Positions 56,575 to 64,000 of a DNA stretch of 64,000 nucleotides are shown piece after piece (the stretch's first letter is position 1; the number at the start of each line of letters is the position of its first letter). The notes under the pieces were generated by a model. That model was not told the DNA's origin, made no database searches, and worked only from the letters and a program-made list of their open reading frames with translations. Origin of the DNA: Halomonas litopenaei (GTDB taxonomy: Bacteria; Pseudomonadota; Gammaproteobacteria; Pseudomonadales; Halomonadaceae). The translations under genes and the position numbers were made by a program. The stretch is from assembly GCF_003045775.1 (NCBI RefSeq), contig NZ_PXNS01000001.1:948111-1012110 (forward strand), in the 5' to 3' direction.

Positions 56575-58314
56575 TTACAGCCCCATGGCCGAGGAGGTGG
56601 AACGGCGCGGATCGGCGCCGCCGTAGAAGACGCCGTCCTCGATCAGGATCGACTGGGCGGCACCCATGGCCTCCTGCTGGTTGACGGTGTGGCCCATGCT
56701 CTCCAGCAGGTCCAGGGTGTCGGGGCTGACGCCCTGTTCGATACGGATTTCGTCGGGCAGCCACTGGTGGTGGATGCGCGGCATGCTGACCGCCGCCTGG
56801 ATATTCATGTCGTGGTCGATCACGTTCATCAGCACCTGCAGGGTGGTGGTGATGATGCGCGAGCCACCGGGGCTGCCGGTGATCAGGTAGTTCTTGCCGT
56901 CGCGCTTGACGATGGTCGGCGTCATCGACGACAGCATGCGCTTCTCCGGCTCGATCTTGTTGGCTTCGCCGCCGATCAGGCCGTAGGCGTTGGGTACCCC
57001 GGGCTTCGCCGAGAAGTCGTCCATCTCGTTGTTGAGCAGGAAGCCGGCGCCGTCGACCACGATGCCCGAACCATAGCTGAAGTTGATGGTGTAGGTGTTG
57101 GACACCGCCAGGCCGTTGCCGTCGGCGATCGAGAAGTGGGTGGTTTCATTGGACTCGTAGGGCAGCGGGTTGCCTGGCGCGATATCGGCACTCGGGGTGG
57201 CCTGGTCGGCGGCGATATCGCTGCGTAGCTCGGCGGCGTACTCCTCGGAGGTCAGCCCGGCCAGGGGCACCTCGACGAAGTCGGTGTCACCCAGGTACTG
57301 GGAGCGATCGGCGTAGGCCCGCTTCATCGCCTCGGCCATCAGATGGATGGTGCGGGCCGAGTTGAAGCCCAGCTCGCCGATATCGTCGTCCTCGAGGATG
57401 TTGAGGATCTGCACGATATGGGCGCCACCGGAGGACGGCGGGCTCATCGCGTAAACGTCGTGGCCACGGTAGCTGCCATGCACCGGCTCGCGCACGGTGG
57501 CCTCGTAGCTGGCCAGATCCTCCAGTGTCATCAGGCCGTCGTGACGCTCCATCTCGGCGGCGATCAGCTCGGCGGTCTCACCCTCGTAGAACTCACGGGG
57601 GCCCTGTTCGGCGATGCGCTTCAAGGTGGCGGCCAGGTCCGGCTGGCGGTAGATGTCGCCGACCTGGTAGCGCGAGCCATCCTCCTTGAAGAACTTGGCG
57701 CGGCTGGCCTCCCAGGGCTCGAAGCGTTCGCTGGCGCTGTCGATGCCGTCGACGAAGCGCTGGGGCACGGCGAAGCCCTCTTCGGCAAGCTTGATGGCCG
57801 GGGCCAGGGTCTCGGCCAGGCTCATGGCGCCGTAGCGCTCCAGCGCCAGTGCCAGACCAGCCACGGTGCCGGGTACGCCGGCGGCGTTGTGGGTGTAGCG
57901 GGACAACTCGGCCACAGCGTCGCCGTTGTCGTCCTGGAACATGGTCTCGTAGGCCGCCTTGGGCGCCTTTTCGCGGTAGTCGATGGCGATGACTTCATCG
58001 CTGTTCTCGTCGGAGATCAGCATGAAGCCGCCGCCGCCGATATTGCCCGAACGCGGCTGGGTGACCGCCAGCGCAAAGCCTGCGGTGACGGCGGCGTCCA
58101 CGGCATTGCCGCCGTTGGCCAGCACCTCTCGGGCCACCTCGGAGGCCAGGAAGTGGCTGGTGGCGACCATGCCGCGGGTACTGACCTCAGGATGGAAGCG
58201 TTCACCTTCCAGGATCGCCTGACTGTCGGCCAGCGCCGAGGTCGAGACGAGACCCAGAGCGAGCCCTAGCGCCGAGCCTGCGATTGCCCCGCGCAGGGAG
58301 TAGGAGACTGACAT
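56575..58314 (-). CDS. ggt: Gamma-glutamyltransferase
   Basis: 579-aa periplasmic enzyme that cleaves and transfers the gamma-glutamyl group of glutathione and related peptides. A Sec signal is visible (GSALGLALGLVSTSALA, residues about 12-29). The precursor self-cleaves before the catalytic Thr: here T391 in NETTHFSIAD matches the T391 of E. coli GGT, and the length matches too. GSGIV and the GSPGGSRIITT oxyanion region are present. It is convergent with pdxB. Confidence 0.95.
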   Translation of the reverse strand: MSVSYSLRGAIAGSALGLALGLVSTSALADSQAILEGERFHPEVSTRGMVATSHFLASEVAREVLANGGNAVDAAVTAGFALAVTQPRSGNIGGGGFMLISDENSDEVIAIDYREKAPKAAYETMFQDDNGDAVAELSRYTHNAAGVPGTVAGLALALERYGAMSLAETLAPAIKLAEEGFAVPQRFVDGIDSASERFEPWEASRAKFFKEDGSRYQVGDIYRQPDLAATLKRIAEQGPREFYEGETAELIAAEMERHDGLMTLEDLASYEATVREPVHGSYRGHDVYAMSPPSSGGAHIVQILNILEDDDIGELGFNSARTIHLMAEAMKRAYADRSQYLGDTDFVEVPLAGLTSEEYAAELRSDIAADQATPSADIAPGNPLPYESNETTHFSIADGNGLAVSNTYTINFSYGSGIVVDGAGFLLNNEMDDFSAKPGVPNAYGLIGGEANKIEPEKRMLSSMTPTIVKRDGKNYLITGSPGGSRIITTTLQVLMNVIDHDMNIQAAVSMPRIHHQWLPDEIRIEQGVSPDTLDLLESMGHTVNQQEAMGAAQSILIEDGVFYGGADPRRSTSSAMGL

Positions 58315-58477
58315 GGCATACCCTCGTGTTTTCGGTAGATCGTTGCAGGCCGCTGGCCGTGCGGCCAGAACGCCTCGTTGTACGCTGCTTAACTATTGTC
58401 GTGACGAGGCGTACGCGCAAATGGCGAAGCGATCCTGGGTGTGCCGAGAGGAGTAAGTGAAAGCCGGCTCCAACGAT

Positions 58478-58512
58478 AACGCCCCCGCCAGGCAGGGCCG
58501 GGCGGGGGCGTT
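58478..58512 (-). terminator. Terminator after htpX
   Basis: 12-bp stem AACGCCCCCGCC/GGCGGGGGCGTT with an 11-base loop. On the minus strand TTATCGTT follows, a modest T-rich tail. Confidence 0.7.
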
Positions 58513-58533
58513 GCGAGCGCATCAAGTGTGCGC

Positions 58534-59433
58534 TTACTGGCGGTAGGCGGCTTCCTTGAGCGCGCGGATGCGGTCGTCCAGCGGCGGGTGGCTCGCAAAC
58601 AGCTTTTCCATCAGCTTGCGGGTCTGGCCGGTGGTGATGGCGAAGGCGGTCAGGGTGTCCGGCATCTGGTCGGGCATCTGGGTCTCGGCCTTGAGTCGAG
58701 CCAGGGCATTGATCATGGCGCCGGAACCGGCGAGCTTGGCCCCGGCGGCGTCGGCGCGGTACTCGCGGAAGCGCGAGAACCAGGCGGCGATCATCGAGGC
58801 CAGGATGCCGAACACGATCTCGGCGACCATGACCACGGCAATGTAGCCAAAGAAGCCGAGGCCCTCGTTGTCGTCACGCCGCAGGAAGCTGTCGACCACC
58901 TGCGCGACCACCCGGGCGAAGAACATCACGAAGGTGTTGAGCACGCCCTGAATCAGGGCAAGCGTGACCATGTCGCCGTTGGCGACGTGGCCGATCTCGT
59001 GGGCCAGCACCGCCTTGATCTCTTCGGGCTGCATGCGGTTGAGCAGGCCGGCGGACACCGCGACCAGCGCATCGTTCTTGTTCCAGCCGGTGGCAAAGGC
59101 ATTGGACTGCTGGGCCGGGAAGATGCCGACCTCCGGGGTCTTGATGTTGGCTTCGCGGGCCAGCTCGGCGACGGTGTCGACCAGCCACTGCTCGGTGGCG
59201 TTGGAGGGATTTTCGATGATCACCGTGCCGGTGGAGCGCTTGGCCATCCACTTGGAGATGAACAGCGACACCATGGAACCCGCCATGCCGAACACGAAGC
59301 AGAAGATCAGCAGGCTGTTGAAGTTGATGCCCTGGGCGTTGAGGTAGGGCTCCACGCCGAGCAGGCGCAGGGTGATACTCGCCACCAGGATCACCGCCAG
59401 GTTGGTGCCCAGGAAGAGCAGGATTCTCATCAT
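58534..59433 (-). CDS. htpX: Protease HtpX (M48 membrane metallopeptidase)
   Basis: 299-aa inner-membrane zinc protease for quality control of membrane proteins. Two N-terminal helices precede the HEIGH zinc motif at residues 145-149, and two more helices follow. The distal Glu of the family lies in the [10 protein letters not shown] stretch. The start at 59433 ([14 protein letters not shown]) matches the family N-terminus and has GGAGA nine bases upstream; a start three codons earlier is less likely. Stress-induced in E. coli; no regulation is visible here. Confidence 0.95.
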   Translation of the reverse strand: MMRILLFLGTNLAVILVASITLRLLGVEPYLNAQGINFNSLLIFCFVFGMAGSMVSLFISKWMAKRSTGTVIIENPSNATEQWLVDTVAELAREANIKTPEVGIFPAQQSNAFATGWNKNDALVAVSAGLLNRMQPEEIKAVLAHEIGHVANGDMVTLALIQGVLNTFVMFFARVVAQVVDSFLRRDDNEGLGFFGYIAVVMVAEIVFGILASMIAAWFSRFREYRADAAGAKLAGSGAMINALARLKAETQMPDQMPDTLTAFAITTGQTRKLMEKLFASHPPLDDRIRALKEAAYRQ

Positions 59434-59557
59434 TGCCGACATTCTCCGTAAGGAAGGAAACCTGCCGAGCCAATCGGCTCGACGGGAGGAATCAGATGCT
59501 TAGATAAGCCCTGGAGCGACAAGTTTCAAGCGCCCGGGCGCGGATGACGCTATCACC

Positions 59558-59593
59558 GTGCCAGCGTCGAGATAGCGGATTCGATGCTGGCAC
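59558..59593 (-). terminator. Terminator-like hairpin after alaA
   Basis: 13-bp stem (GTGCCAGCGTCGA/TCGATGCTGGCAC, one G-T pair) with a ten-base loop, about 25 bases past the alaA stop on the minus strand. Confidence 0.6.
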
Positions 59594-59618
59594 CCGGCGA
59601 TGACGTCGGCGTGACCGC

Positions 59619-60848
59619 TTACTGGCGATAGCGCGAGAGGAAGCGGGCGAAGCGATCCAGGGCGTCGCCGAGCTGATCGGCCCAGGGCAACGTGACGATG
59701 CGCACGTGGTCCGGGTCGGGCCAGTTGAAGGCGGTACCCTGGACCAGCAGGATCTTCTCCTGCAGCAGCAGGTCCAGCACCAGTTGCTGGTCGTCCTGGA
59801 TATTGAAGACCTTGGGGTCCAGGCGCGGAAAGGCGTAGAGCGCCCCCTTGGGCGTGGTGCAGCTGACCCCTGGGATGGCGTTGAGCTTTTCCACCGTGAT
59901 GTCGCGCTGGGCCAGCAGGCGCCCGCCGGGCAGGATCAGGTCGTTGATCGACTGGTAGCCCCCCAGTGCGGTCTGGATGGCGTGCTGGGCGGGCACATTG
60001 GCGCACAGGCGCATCGAGGCCAGCATGGTCAGGCCCTGGATAAAGTCGTTGGCGCGCTGACGTGCCACCGCCCCGGACAGGGTCATCCAGCCGCTGCGAA
60101 AGCCGGCGCAGCGGTAGCTCTTGGACAGACCGTTCATGGTCACCACCAGCTGGTCTTCGCTGGCCAGTGCCCCGGTAGCCACGTGCACGGTGTCGTCGTA
60201 GAGGATCTTGTCGTAGATCTCGTCGGAGAACACCACCAGGTTGTGCTCACGGGCGATGTCGAGCAGCTCGCGCAGCACCTCGGGGGGATAGACCGCACCG
60301 GTGGGGTTGTTGGGGTTGATGATGACGATGGCGCGGGTGTGGCTGGTCACCTTGGCGCGGATATCGTCCATCGCCGGCGCCCAGTCGGCCTGTTCGTCGC
60401 ACAGATAGTGCACGCCACGCCCGCCGGACAGGTTCACCGCAGCGGTCCACAGCGGGTAGTCGGGGGCCGGGATCAGCACCTCGTCGCCGTCGTTGAGCAG
60501 CGCCTGCATGGCCATCACGATCAGCTCGGAGACGCCGTTGCCGATGTAGATGTCCTCGATACCTACGCCAGGGATCTCCTTGCGCTGGCACTCCTGCATG
60601 ATCGCCTTGCGCGCCGAGTAGAGCCCCTTGGAGTCGCAGTAGCCCTGGGCGGTGGGCAGATTGCGCATCACGTCCTGCAGGATCTCTTCCGGCGCCTCGA
60701 AGCCGAACGGCGCCGGGTTGCCGATATTGAGCTTGAGGATGCGCTGTCCTTCGTCCTCCAGCCGCTTGGCGTGCTCGAGCACGGGCCCGCGGATGTCGTA
60801 GCAGACGTTGTCGAGCTTGTGAGACTTGGAAAGGGTGGGCGTGTCCAT
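59619..60848 (-). CDS. alaA: Pyridoxal phosphate-dependent alanine aminotransferase (AlaA-like)
   Basis: 409-aa fold-type I aminotransferase, making alanine from pyruvate and glutamate. Family motifs: NIGNPAPFGF, the NPNNPTGAVY segment, SDEIYDKI and the PLP lysine at about K243 in GLSKSYRCAGFRSGW. Length is close to AlaA of E. coli (405 aa). The ATG at 60848 is preceded by GGAG-like sequence only weakly. It is upstream of htpX on the same strand, separated by a hairpin. Confidence 0.9.
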   Translation of the reverse strand: MDTPTLSKSHKLDNVCYDIRGPVLEHAKRLEDEGQRILKLNIGNPAPFGFEAPEEILQDVMRNLPTAQGYCDSKGLYSARKAIMQECQRKEIPGVGIEDIYIGNGVSELIVMAMQALLNDGDEVLIPAPDYPLWTAAVNLSGGRGVHYLCDEQADWAPAMDDIRAKVTSHTRAIVIINPNNPTGAVYPPEVLRELLDIAREHNLVVFSDEIYDKILYDDTVHVATGALASEDQLVVTMNGLSKSYRCAGFRSGWMTLSGAVARQRANDFIQGLTMLASMRLCANVPAQHAIQTALGGYQSINDLILPGGRLLAQRDITVEKLNAIPGVSCTTPKGALYAFPRLDPKVFNIQDDQQLVLDLLLQEKILLVQGTAFNWPDPDHVRIVTLPWADQLGDALDRFARFLSRYRQ

Positions 60849-60956
60849 GGCGCGGGTCTCGCTGGGTCCGTGTGTCCGTGCCCGCCGGGGCGGGAGTGTC
60901 GTTGTTGGTGAGTCCTGTCGATGCGTTGCCGGGGCGGCGGTGGCCGGGCGTGCGGC

Positions 60957-61991
60957 CTAGTCGTCGCTCGCCGCTTCGCCCTGGCCGCCCTGGTGAGGTG
61001 CTTCCCTCGAGGTGCCTTCCGGGGCCTGCTGCGAGCCGTCTTCCGAGGCATCTTCCTCGGCCTCGACAGCGGCTTCCTCAGGCGCCGGGATGTCCTCCGG
61101 GGTCTCCAGGGTCAGGCGCCCGAGCTTGCCGTCACGCAGTTCGTGCAACAGCACCTCGCTGCCGCGGTGCAGGTCGATCTCGCCACCGGCGCGCAGGCCA
61201 CCGCGCTTGGCGGCGATCTCGGCGAGGATGGCGTGGCCATCAAAGCCGGCCAGCGCCATCAGGTCCGGGCGAGCGTCTCCGTCGGCCTCGACCTTGTCGG
61301 CGTCGGGATTGGCCTCGTAGGCCGGCAGCGCCTTGAGTTTATAGCGTGCCTTGAGCGCCTCTGGATAGCGTTTGGCCAGCTCGGCGGCGGTGATCAGGGC
61401 CACATCGACATAGTCGATGGCGGTATCGCGGATGGCGCCGCTGGCCGCCAGACGATAGGCACTGGCCTGATCCTCGATCTTTGGCCACAGCACGCCCGGG
61501 GTGTCGGTCAGCGCCACGCGACCCTGGATGCGTACCTTCTGCTGGCGCTTGGTCACCGCCGGTTCGTTACCGGTCTTGGCGATGGTGCGTCCCGCCAGAC
61601 CATTGATCAGCGTCGATTTGCCGACATTGGGGATGCCCATCACCATCACTCGCACGTCGCGGTCGGCACGCACCTGGCCAGCCAGTTCATGGCACAGCTT
61701 GGGAATGCGCTTGAGCTCGCGGGTATTGGTGGTGGTCACCGCCAGGGCGCGGGTGTCTGGCTGGGCGTCGAAGTGGGCGGTCCAGGCGCGGGTACCCTCA
61801 GGATCGGCCAGATCGGCTCGGGACAGGATCTTGAGTACCGGCTTGTGGCGGGTCAGGCTCGCCAGCATCGGGTTGGCACTGGAATAGGGCAGGCGCGCGT
61901 CCAGCACCTCGATGACCACGTCGATTTCCGGCAGCGCCTCGAGAATCTGGCGTCGCGCCTTGTTCATATGTCCCGGAAACCAGCCCAGCAT
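60957..61991 (-). CDS. Ribosome biogenesis GTPase YlqF/RbgA family
   Basis: 344-aa circularly permuted GTPase acting in 50S subunit maturation. The G4 region comes first (SRAD, residues 57-60, in place of NKxD), then G1 GIPNVGKS (119-126) and G3 DTPG (163-166), the order that defines the permuted YlqF class. A basic C-terminal RNA-binding part precedes a strongly acidic Glu/Ala-rich tail of about 45 residues. The GGWFPGHMNKA-type N-terminus is normal. It lies upstream of alaA on the same strand. Confidence 0.9.
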   Translation of the reverse strand: MLGWFPGHMNKARRQILEALPEIDVVIEVLDARLPYSSANPMLASLTRHKPVLKILSRADLADPEGTRAWTAHFDAQPDTRALAVTTTNTRELKRIPKLCHELAGQVRADRDVRVMVMGIPNVGKSTLINGLAGRTIAKTGNEPAVTKRQQKVRIQGRVALTDTPGVLWPKIEDQASAYRLAASGAIRDTAIDYVDVALITAAELAKRYPEALKARYKLKALPAYEANPDADKVEADGDARPDLMALAGFDGHAILAEIAAKRGGLRAGGEIDLHRGSEVLLHELRDGKLGRLTLETPEDIPAPEEAAVEAEEDASEDGSQQAPEGTSREAPHQGGQGEAASDD

Positions 61992-62262
61992 CTCGTTCTC
62001 CTGCCTTTTCTAAAGGGTGTTGCGCAAATGGCTCCCCATCTTATGGAAATGCGAGGCAAATGTCGCGAGCGGTGGATGACAAGGCCGCAGATGATGGAGG
62101 GCAGGGTCGCACACGGCGGGAGGCGAGGTCGCAAGGTCCGGGCGACAAGCGCGCCAGGCCCGCCGAAAAACACCTGGCGGCGGGCACAGGGGCTTGCAGC
62201 GAGAAGGAAAGGGGCAAGGGGAGAGAGACGTCTGAGGCGTAGGCCAGGGGATGGCTCAACGC

Positions 62263-62661
62263 CTACTCCCCCTCATGAAAGTCGATGGCCAGCGAGTTGA
62301 TGCAGAAGCGCTCTCCGGTGCTGGTCGGCCCGTCGGGGAACACATGGCCCAGGTGGGCATCGCAGCGATGGCAGGTGACCTCGATGCGGTGCATGCCGTG
62401 GCTGGTGTCCTCGTGGCGCTGCACGCTTTCGCAGGACAGCGGGCGGTCGAAGCTGGGCCAGCCGCAGCCAGCGTCGAACTTGTGCTCGTTTTCAAACAAG
62501 GGGGCGTTGCAGCACACGCAGTGATAGATGCCGTGCACCTCGGTGATCTGGTAGTCACCGGTAAAGGGACGTTCCGTGCCTTTTTCGCGGGTGACGTGGT
62601 ACTGCTCCGGGGTAAGCTGCTCTCGCCATTCGGCGTCGGACTTCTCGATCTTCTTGCGCAT
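62263..62661 (-). CDS. msrB: Peptide-methionine (R)-S-oxide reductase
   Basis: 132-aa cytosolic repair enzyme that reduces R-methionine sulfoxide. Zinc site: C48-x2-C51 (CVCC) and C97-x2-C100 (CHRC). The catalytic Cys is C120 in RFCINS. GCGWPSF and the [10 protein letters not shown] stretch are family hallmarks. The length is normal for single-domain MsrB. It lies downstream of the tRNA cluster promoter on the opposite strand. Confidence 0.95.
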   Translation of the reverse strand: MRKKIEKSDAEWREQLTPEQYHVTREKGTERPFTGDYQITEVHGIYHCVCCNAPLFENEHKFDAGCGWPSFDRPLSCESVQRHEDTSHGMHRIEVTCHRCDAHLGHVFPDGPTSTGERFCINSLAIDFHEGE

Positions 62662-62966
62662 GGACGGTCTCCCGTGACGTTCGGTCGAGGCTTGCGCATC
62701 GTGGTTCGCGTCGATGCGGCACCCACGACTGCATCAAAGTCGCAGCCTCGGTATTCAAGCTAAGACGTTTGCTGCAGTTTGACCAACTCCTGCGTTCCAC
62801 GATGCAGGGGAGGGTGGCTAAAGCGTCGATGGAGAGCGAATGCGTATAGAAAGAGCCTATATAGAGAAGGGCGCTGAATCGAGCAGGAAATCCTTCAGCC
62901 GGGGTTGACACTTTTGAGGGTGCTCAGTAACATACGCGCCACCTCGAGATGAGACGAGGCGGATGC
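62662..62966. other. Gap between msrB and the tRNA array
   Basis: 305 bases with no gene. It contains the divergent msrB start region and the array promoter at 62905-62933. Confidence 0.6.
62905..62933 (+). promoter_or_regulatory. Promoter of the Glu/Gly tRNA array
   Basis: Consensus -35 TTGACA (62905-62910), 17-base spacer, -10 TAACAT (62928-62933), then a GC-rich discriminator (ACGCGCC), as expected for stringently controlled stable-RNA promoters. It lies 33 bases before the first tRNA. Confidence 0.8.
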
Positions 62967-63042
62967 GTCCCATTCGTCTAGTGGTCCAGGACACCGCCCT
63001 TTCACGGCGGGAACAGGGGTTCGAACCCCCTATGGGACGCCA
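62967..63042 (+). tRNA. tRNA-Glu(UUC), copy 1
   Basis: 76 nt. Acceptor stem GTCCCAT/ATGGGAC, anticodon loop CTTTCAC (anticodon TTC), T-loop GTTCGAA and encoded CCA. D-loop reads GGTCC, as in copy 2. Confidence 0.97.
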
Positions 63043-63082
63043 ACTCGAATCTCGAGGCCGGAATGCGGCAGTAGTGCGCAGC

Positions 63083-63157
63083 GCGGGAATAGCTCAGTGG
63101 TAGAGCACAACCTTGCCAAGGTTGGGGTCGCGAGTTCGAATCTCGTTTCCCGCTCCA
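63083..63157 (+). tRNA. tRNA-Gly(GCC), copy 1
   Basis: 75 nt. Acceptor GCGGGAA/TTCCCGC, anticodon loop TTGCCAA (anticodon GCC), encoded CCA. Very similar to E. coli tRNA-Gly(GCC). Confidence 0.97.
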
Positions 63158-63161
63158 ATGC

Positions 63162-63237
63162 GTCCCATTCGTCTAGTGGTCCAGGACACCGCCCTTTCAC
63201 GGCGGGAACAGGGGTTCGAACCCCCTATGGGACGCCA
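63162..63237 (+). tRNA. tRNA-Glu(UUC), copy 2
   Basis: Identical to copy 1 (GGTCC in the D-loop), encoded CCA. It begins the first 181-bp duplicated unit. Confidence 0.97.
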
Positions 63238-63264
63238 CTTTCCGGTACAATTTGCGATGCGTTT

Positions 63265-63339
63265 GCGGGAATAGCTCAGTGGTAGAGCACAACCTTGCCA
63301 AGGTTGGGGTCGCGAGTTCGAATCTCGTTTCCCGCTCCA
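63265..63339 (+). tRNA. tRNA-Gly(GCC), copy 2
   Basis: Same sequence as copy 1. The spacer before it contains TTTCCGGTACAATTTGCGATG, shortened here as TTTCCGGTACAATT, and is repeated before copy 3. Confidence 0.97.
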
Positions 63340-63342
63340 TGC

Positions 63343-63418
63343 GTCCCATTCGTCTAGTGGTCTAGGACACCGCCCTTTCACGGCGGGAACAGGGGTTCGA
63401 ACCCCCTATGGGACGCCA
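63343..63418 (+). tRNA. tRNA-Glu(UUC), copy 3
   Basis: Differs from copies 1-2 by one D-loop base (GGTCT in place of GGTCC). It starts three bases after the preceding tRNA-Gly. Confidence 0.97.
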
Positions 63419-63445
63419 CTTTCCGGTACAATTTGCGATGCGTTT

Positions 63446-63520
63446 GCGGGAATAGCTCAGTGGTAGAGCACAACCTTGCCAAGGTTGGGGTCGCGAGTTC
63501 GAATCTCGTTTCCCGCTCCA
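63446..63520 (+). tRNA. tRNA-Gly(GCC), copy 3
   Basis: Same sequence as the other tRNA-Gly copies; preceded by the same spacer as copy 2. Confidence 0.97.
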
Positions 63521-63523
63521 TGC

Positions 63524-63599
63524 GTCCCATTCGTCTAGTGGTCTAGGACACCGCCCTTTCACGGCGGGAACAGGGGTTCGAACCCCCTATGGGACGCCA
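63524..63599 (+). tRNA. tRNA-Glu(UUC), copy 4
   Basis: GGTCT D-loop variant. It begins a 207-bp unit with a longer spacer. Confidence 0.97.
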
Positions 63600-63652
63600 C
63601 TTCGCAGCGCAGGCAGGACACGATGAAGACATCGTTGGACTGCATCGATCAA

Positions 63653-63727
63653 GCGGGAATAGCTCAGTGGTAGAGCACAACCTTGCCAAGGTTGGGGTCG
63701 CGAGTTCGAATCTCGTTTCCCGCTCCA
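63653..63727 (+). tRNA. tRNA-Gly(GCC), copy 4
   Basis: Same sequence as the other copies. The 53-base spacer before it differs from those of copies 2-3 and recurs before copy 5. Confidence 0.97.
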
Positions 63728-63730
63728 TGC

Positions 63731-63806
63731 GTCCCATTCGTCTAGTGGTCTAGGACACCGCCCTTTCACGGCGGGAACAGGGGTTCGAACCCCCTATGGG
63801 ACGCCA
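63731..63806 (+). tRNA. tRNA-Glu(UUC), copy 5
   Basis: GGTCT D-loop variant, encoded CCA. Confidence 0.97.
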
Positions 63807-63859
63807 CTTCGCAGCGCAGGCAGGACACGATGAAGACATCGTTGGACTGCATCGATCAA

Positions 63860-63934
63860 GCGGGAATAGCTCAGTGGTAGAGCACAACCTTGCCAAGGTT
63901 GGGGTCGCGAGTTCGAATCTCGTTTCCCGCTCCA
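63860..63934 (+). tRNA. tRNA-Gly(GCC), copy 5
   Basis: Same sequence as the other copies. The remaining 66 bases contain no further tRNA; the array may or may not continue beyond the window. Confidence 0.97.
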
Positions 63935-64000
63935 GTATCGAGAAGCGTCTCAAATACCTGTGAAAAGCACATCGCCAGAAGCAGCAACAGTCGCCTGAGC

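Noticed and set aside
62967..63934. CRISPR-like reading of the regular repeats at the window end
   Set aside because: The repeats are complete tRNA genes with cloverleaf pairing, not short direct repeats with unique spacers.
63094..63953. Repeated minus-strand frames across the tRNA array
   Set aside because: They are antisense translations of tRNA-Glu and tRNA-Gly, a known source of false proteins; the tRNA structures explain the sequence fully.

Overview
The window reads as a high-GC chromosome segment from a gammaproteobacterium, most likely a Halomonas-like halophile (Halomonadaceae). This is an inference from gene content: two TRAP transporter loci, one with a trailing universal stress protein as in the halomonad TeaABCD layout, opgGH for periplasmic glucans, rmf, a 180-kDa-type NAD-glutamate dehydrogenase, rlmKL, trmA, pdxB and a Glu/Gly tRNA cluster. 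No rRNA genes, insertion sequences, prophage genes or CRISPR arrays were seen.

Region 1 (1-6.7 kb) is catabolic: an FAD amine/amino-acid oxidoreductase, then a LysR regulator divergent from a tightly coupled operon of a GltS-type symporter, a YtcJ-type amidohydrolase and a COG0523/CobW GTPase that may load metal into the hydrolase. Region 2 (6.7-18.1 kb) holds a MocR regulator divergent from TRAP locus 1 (dctP-dctQ-dctM-usp), then IclR and TRAP locus 2 on the minus strand facing a GMC oxidoreductase, with GTCTC-type repeats between them. Region 3 (18.3-26.2 kb) has a YeiH-like exporter, ackA-pta (acetate overflow) and thiamine genes thiC and tenA, each behind its own TPP riboswitch.

Region 4 (about 26.2-28.9 kb) is a visibly AT-rich island with a small membrane peptide ORF, a GSCFA-domain gene and an SGNH-like gene overlapping by 4 bp. 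It looks horizontally acquired and is the least explained part. Region 5 (28.9-37.6 kb) is envelope-related: opgG-opgH, a lauroyl-acyltransferase-like gene bracketed by two DUF4870-like membrane genes, a VOC protein, a zinc-ribbon methyltransferase and an MFS transporter with an acidic tail.

Region 6 (37.7-62.7 kb) is mostly housekeeping: rarA, a hemerythrin-like protein lacking usual ligands, murI, trmA, NAD-GDH, a small lipoprotein, mgtE, a shell-less encapsulated-ferritin homologue, pyrD, rmf, rlmKL, a glutaredoxin-like protein, a WGR-like protein, pdxB, ggt, htpX, alaA, a YlqF GTPase and msrB. Region 7 (62.9 kb to the end) is a tRNA array of five alternating tRNA-Glu(UUC)/tRNA-Gly(GCC) pairs behind a near-consensus sigma-70 promoter, grown by tandem duplication.

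CDS starts were chosen from Shine-Dalgarno spacing and start/stop overlaps, and several differ from the longest open frame.
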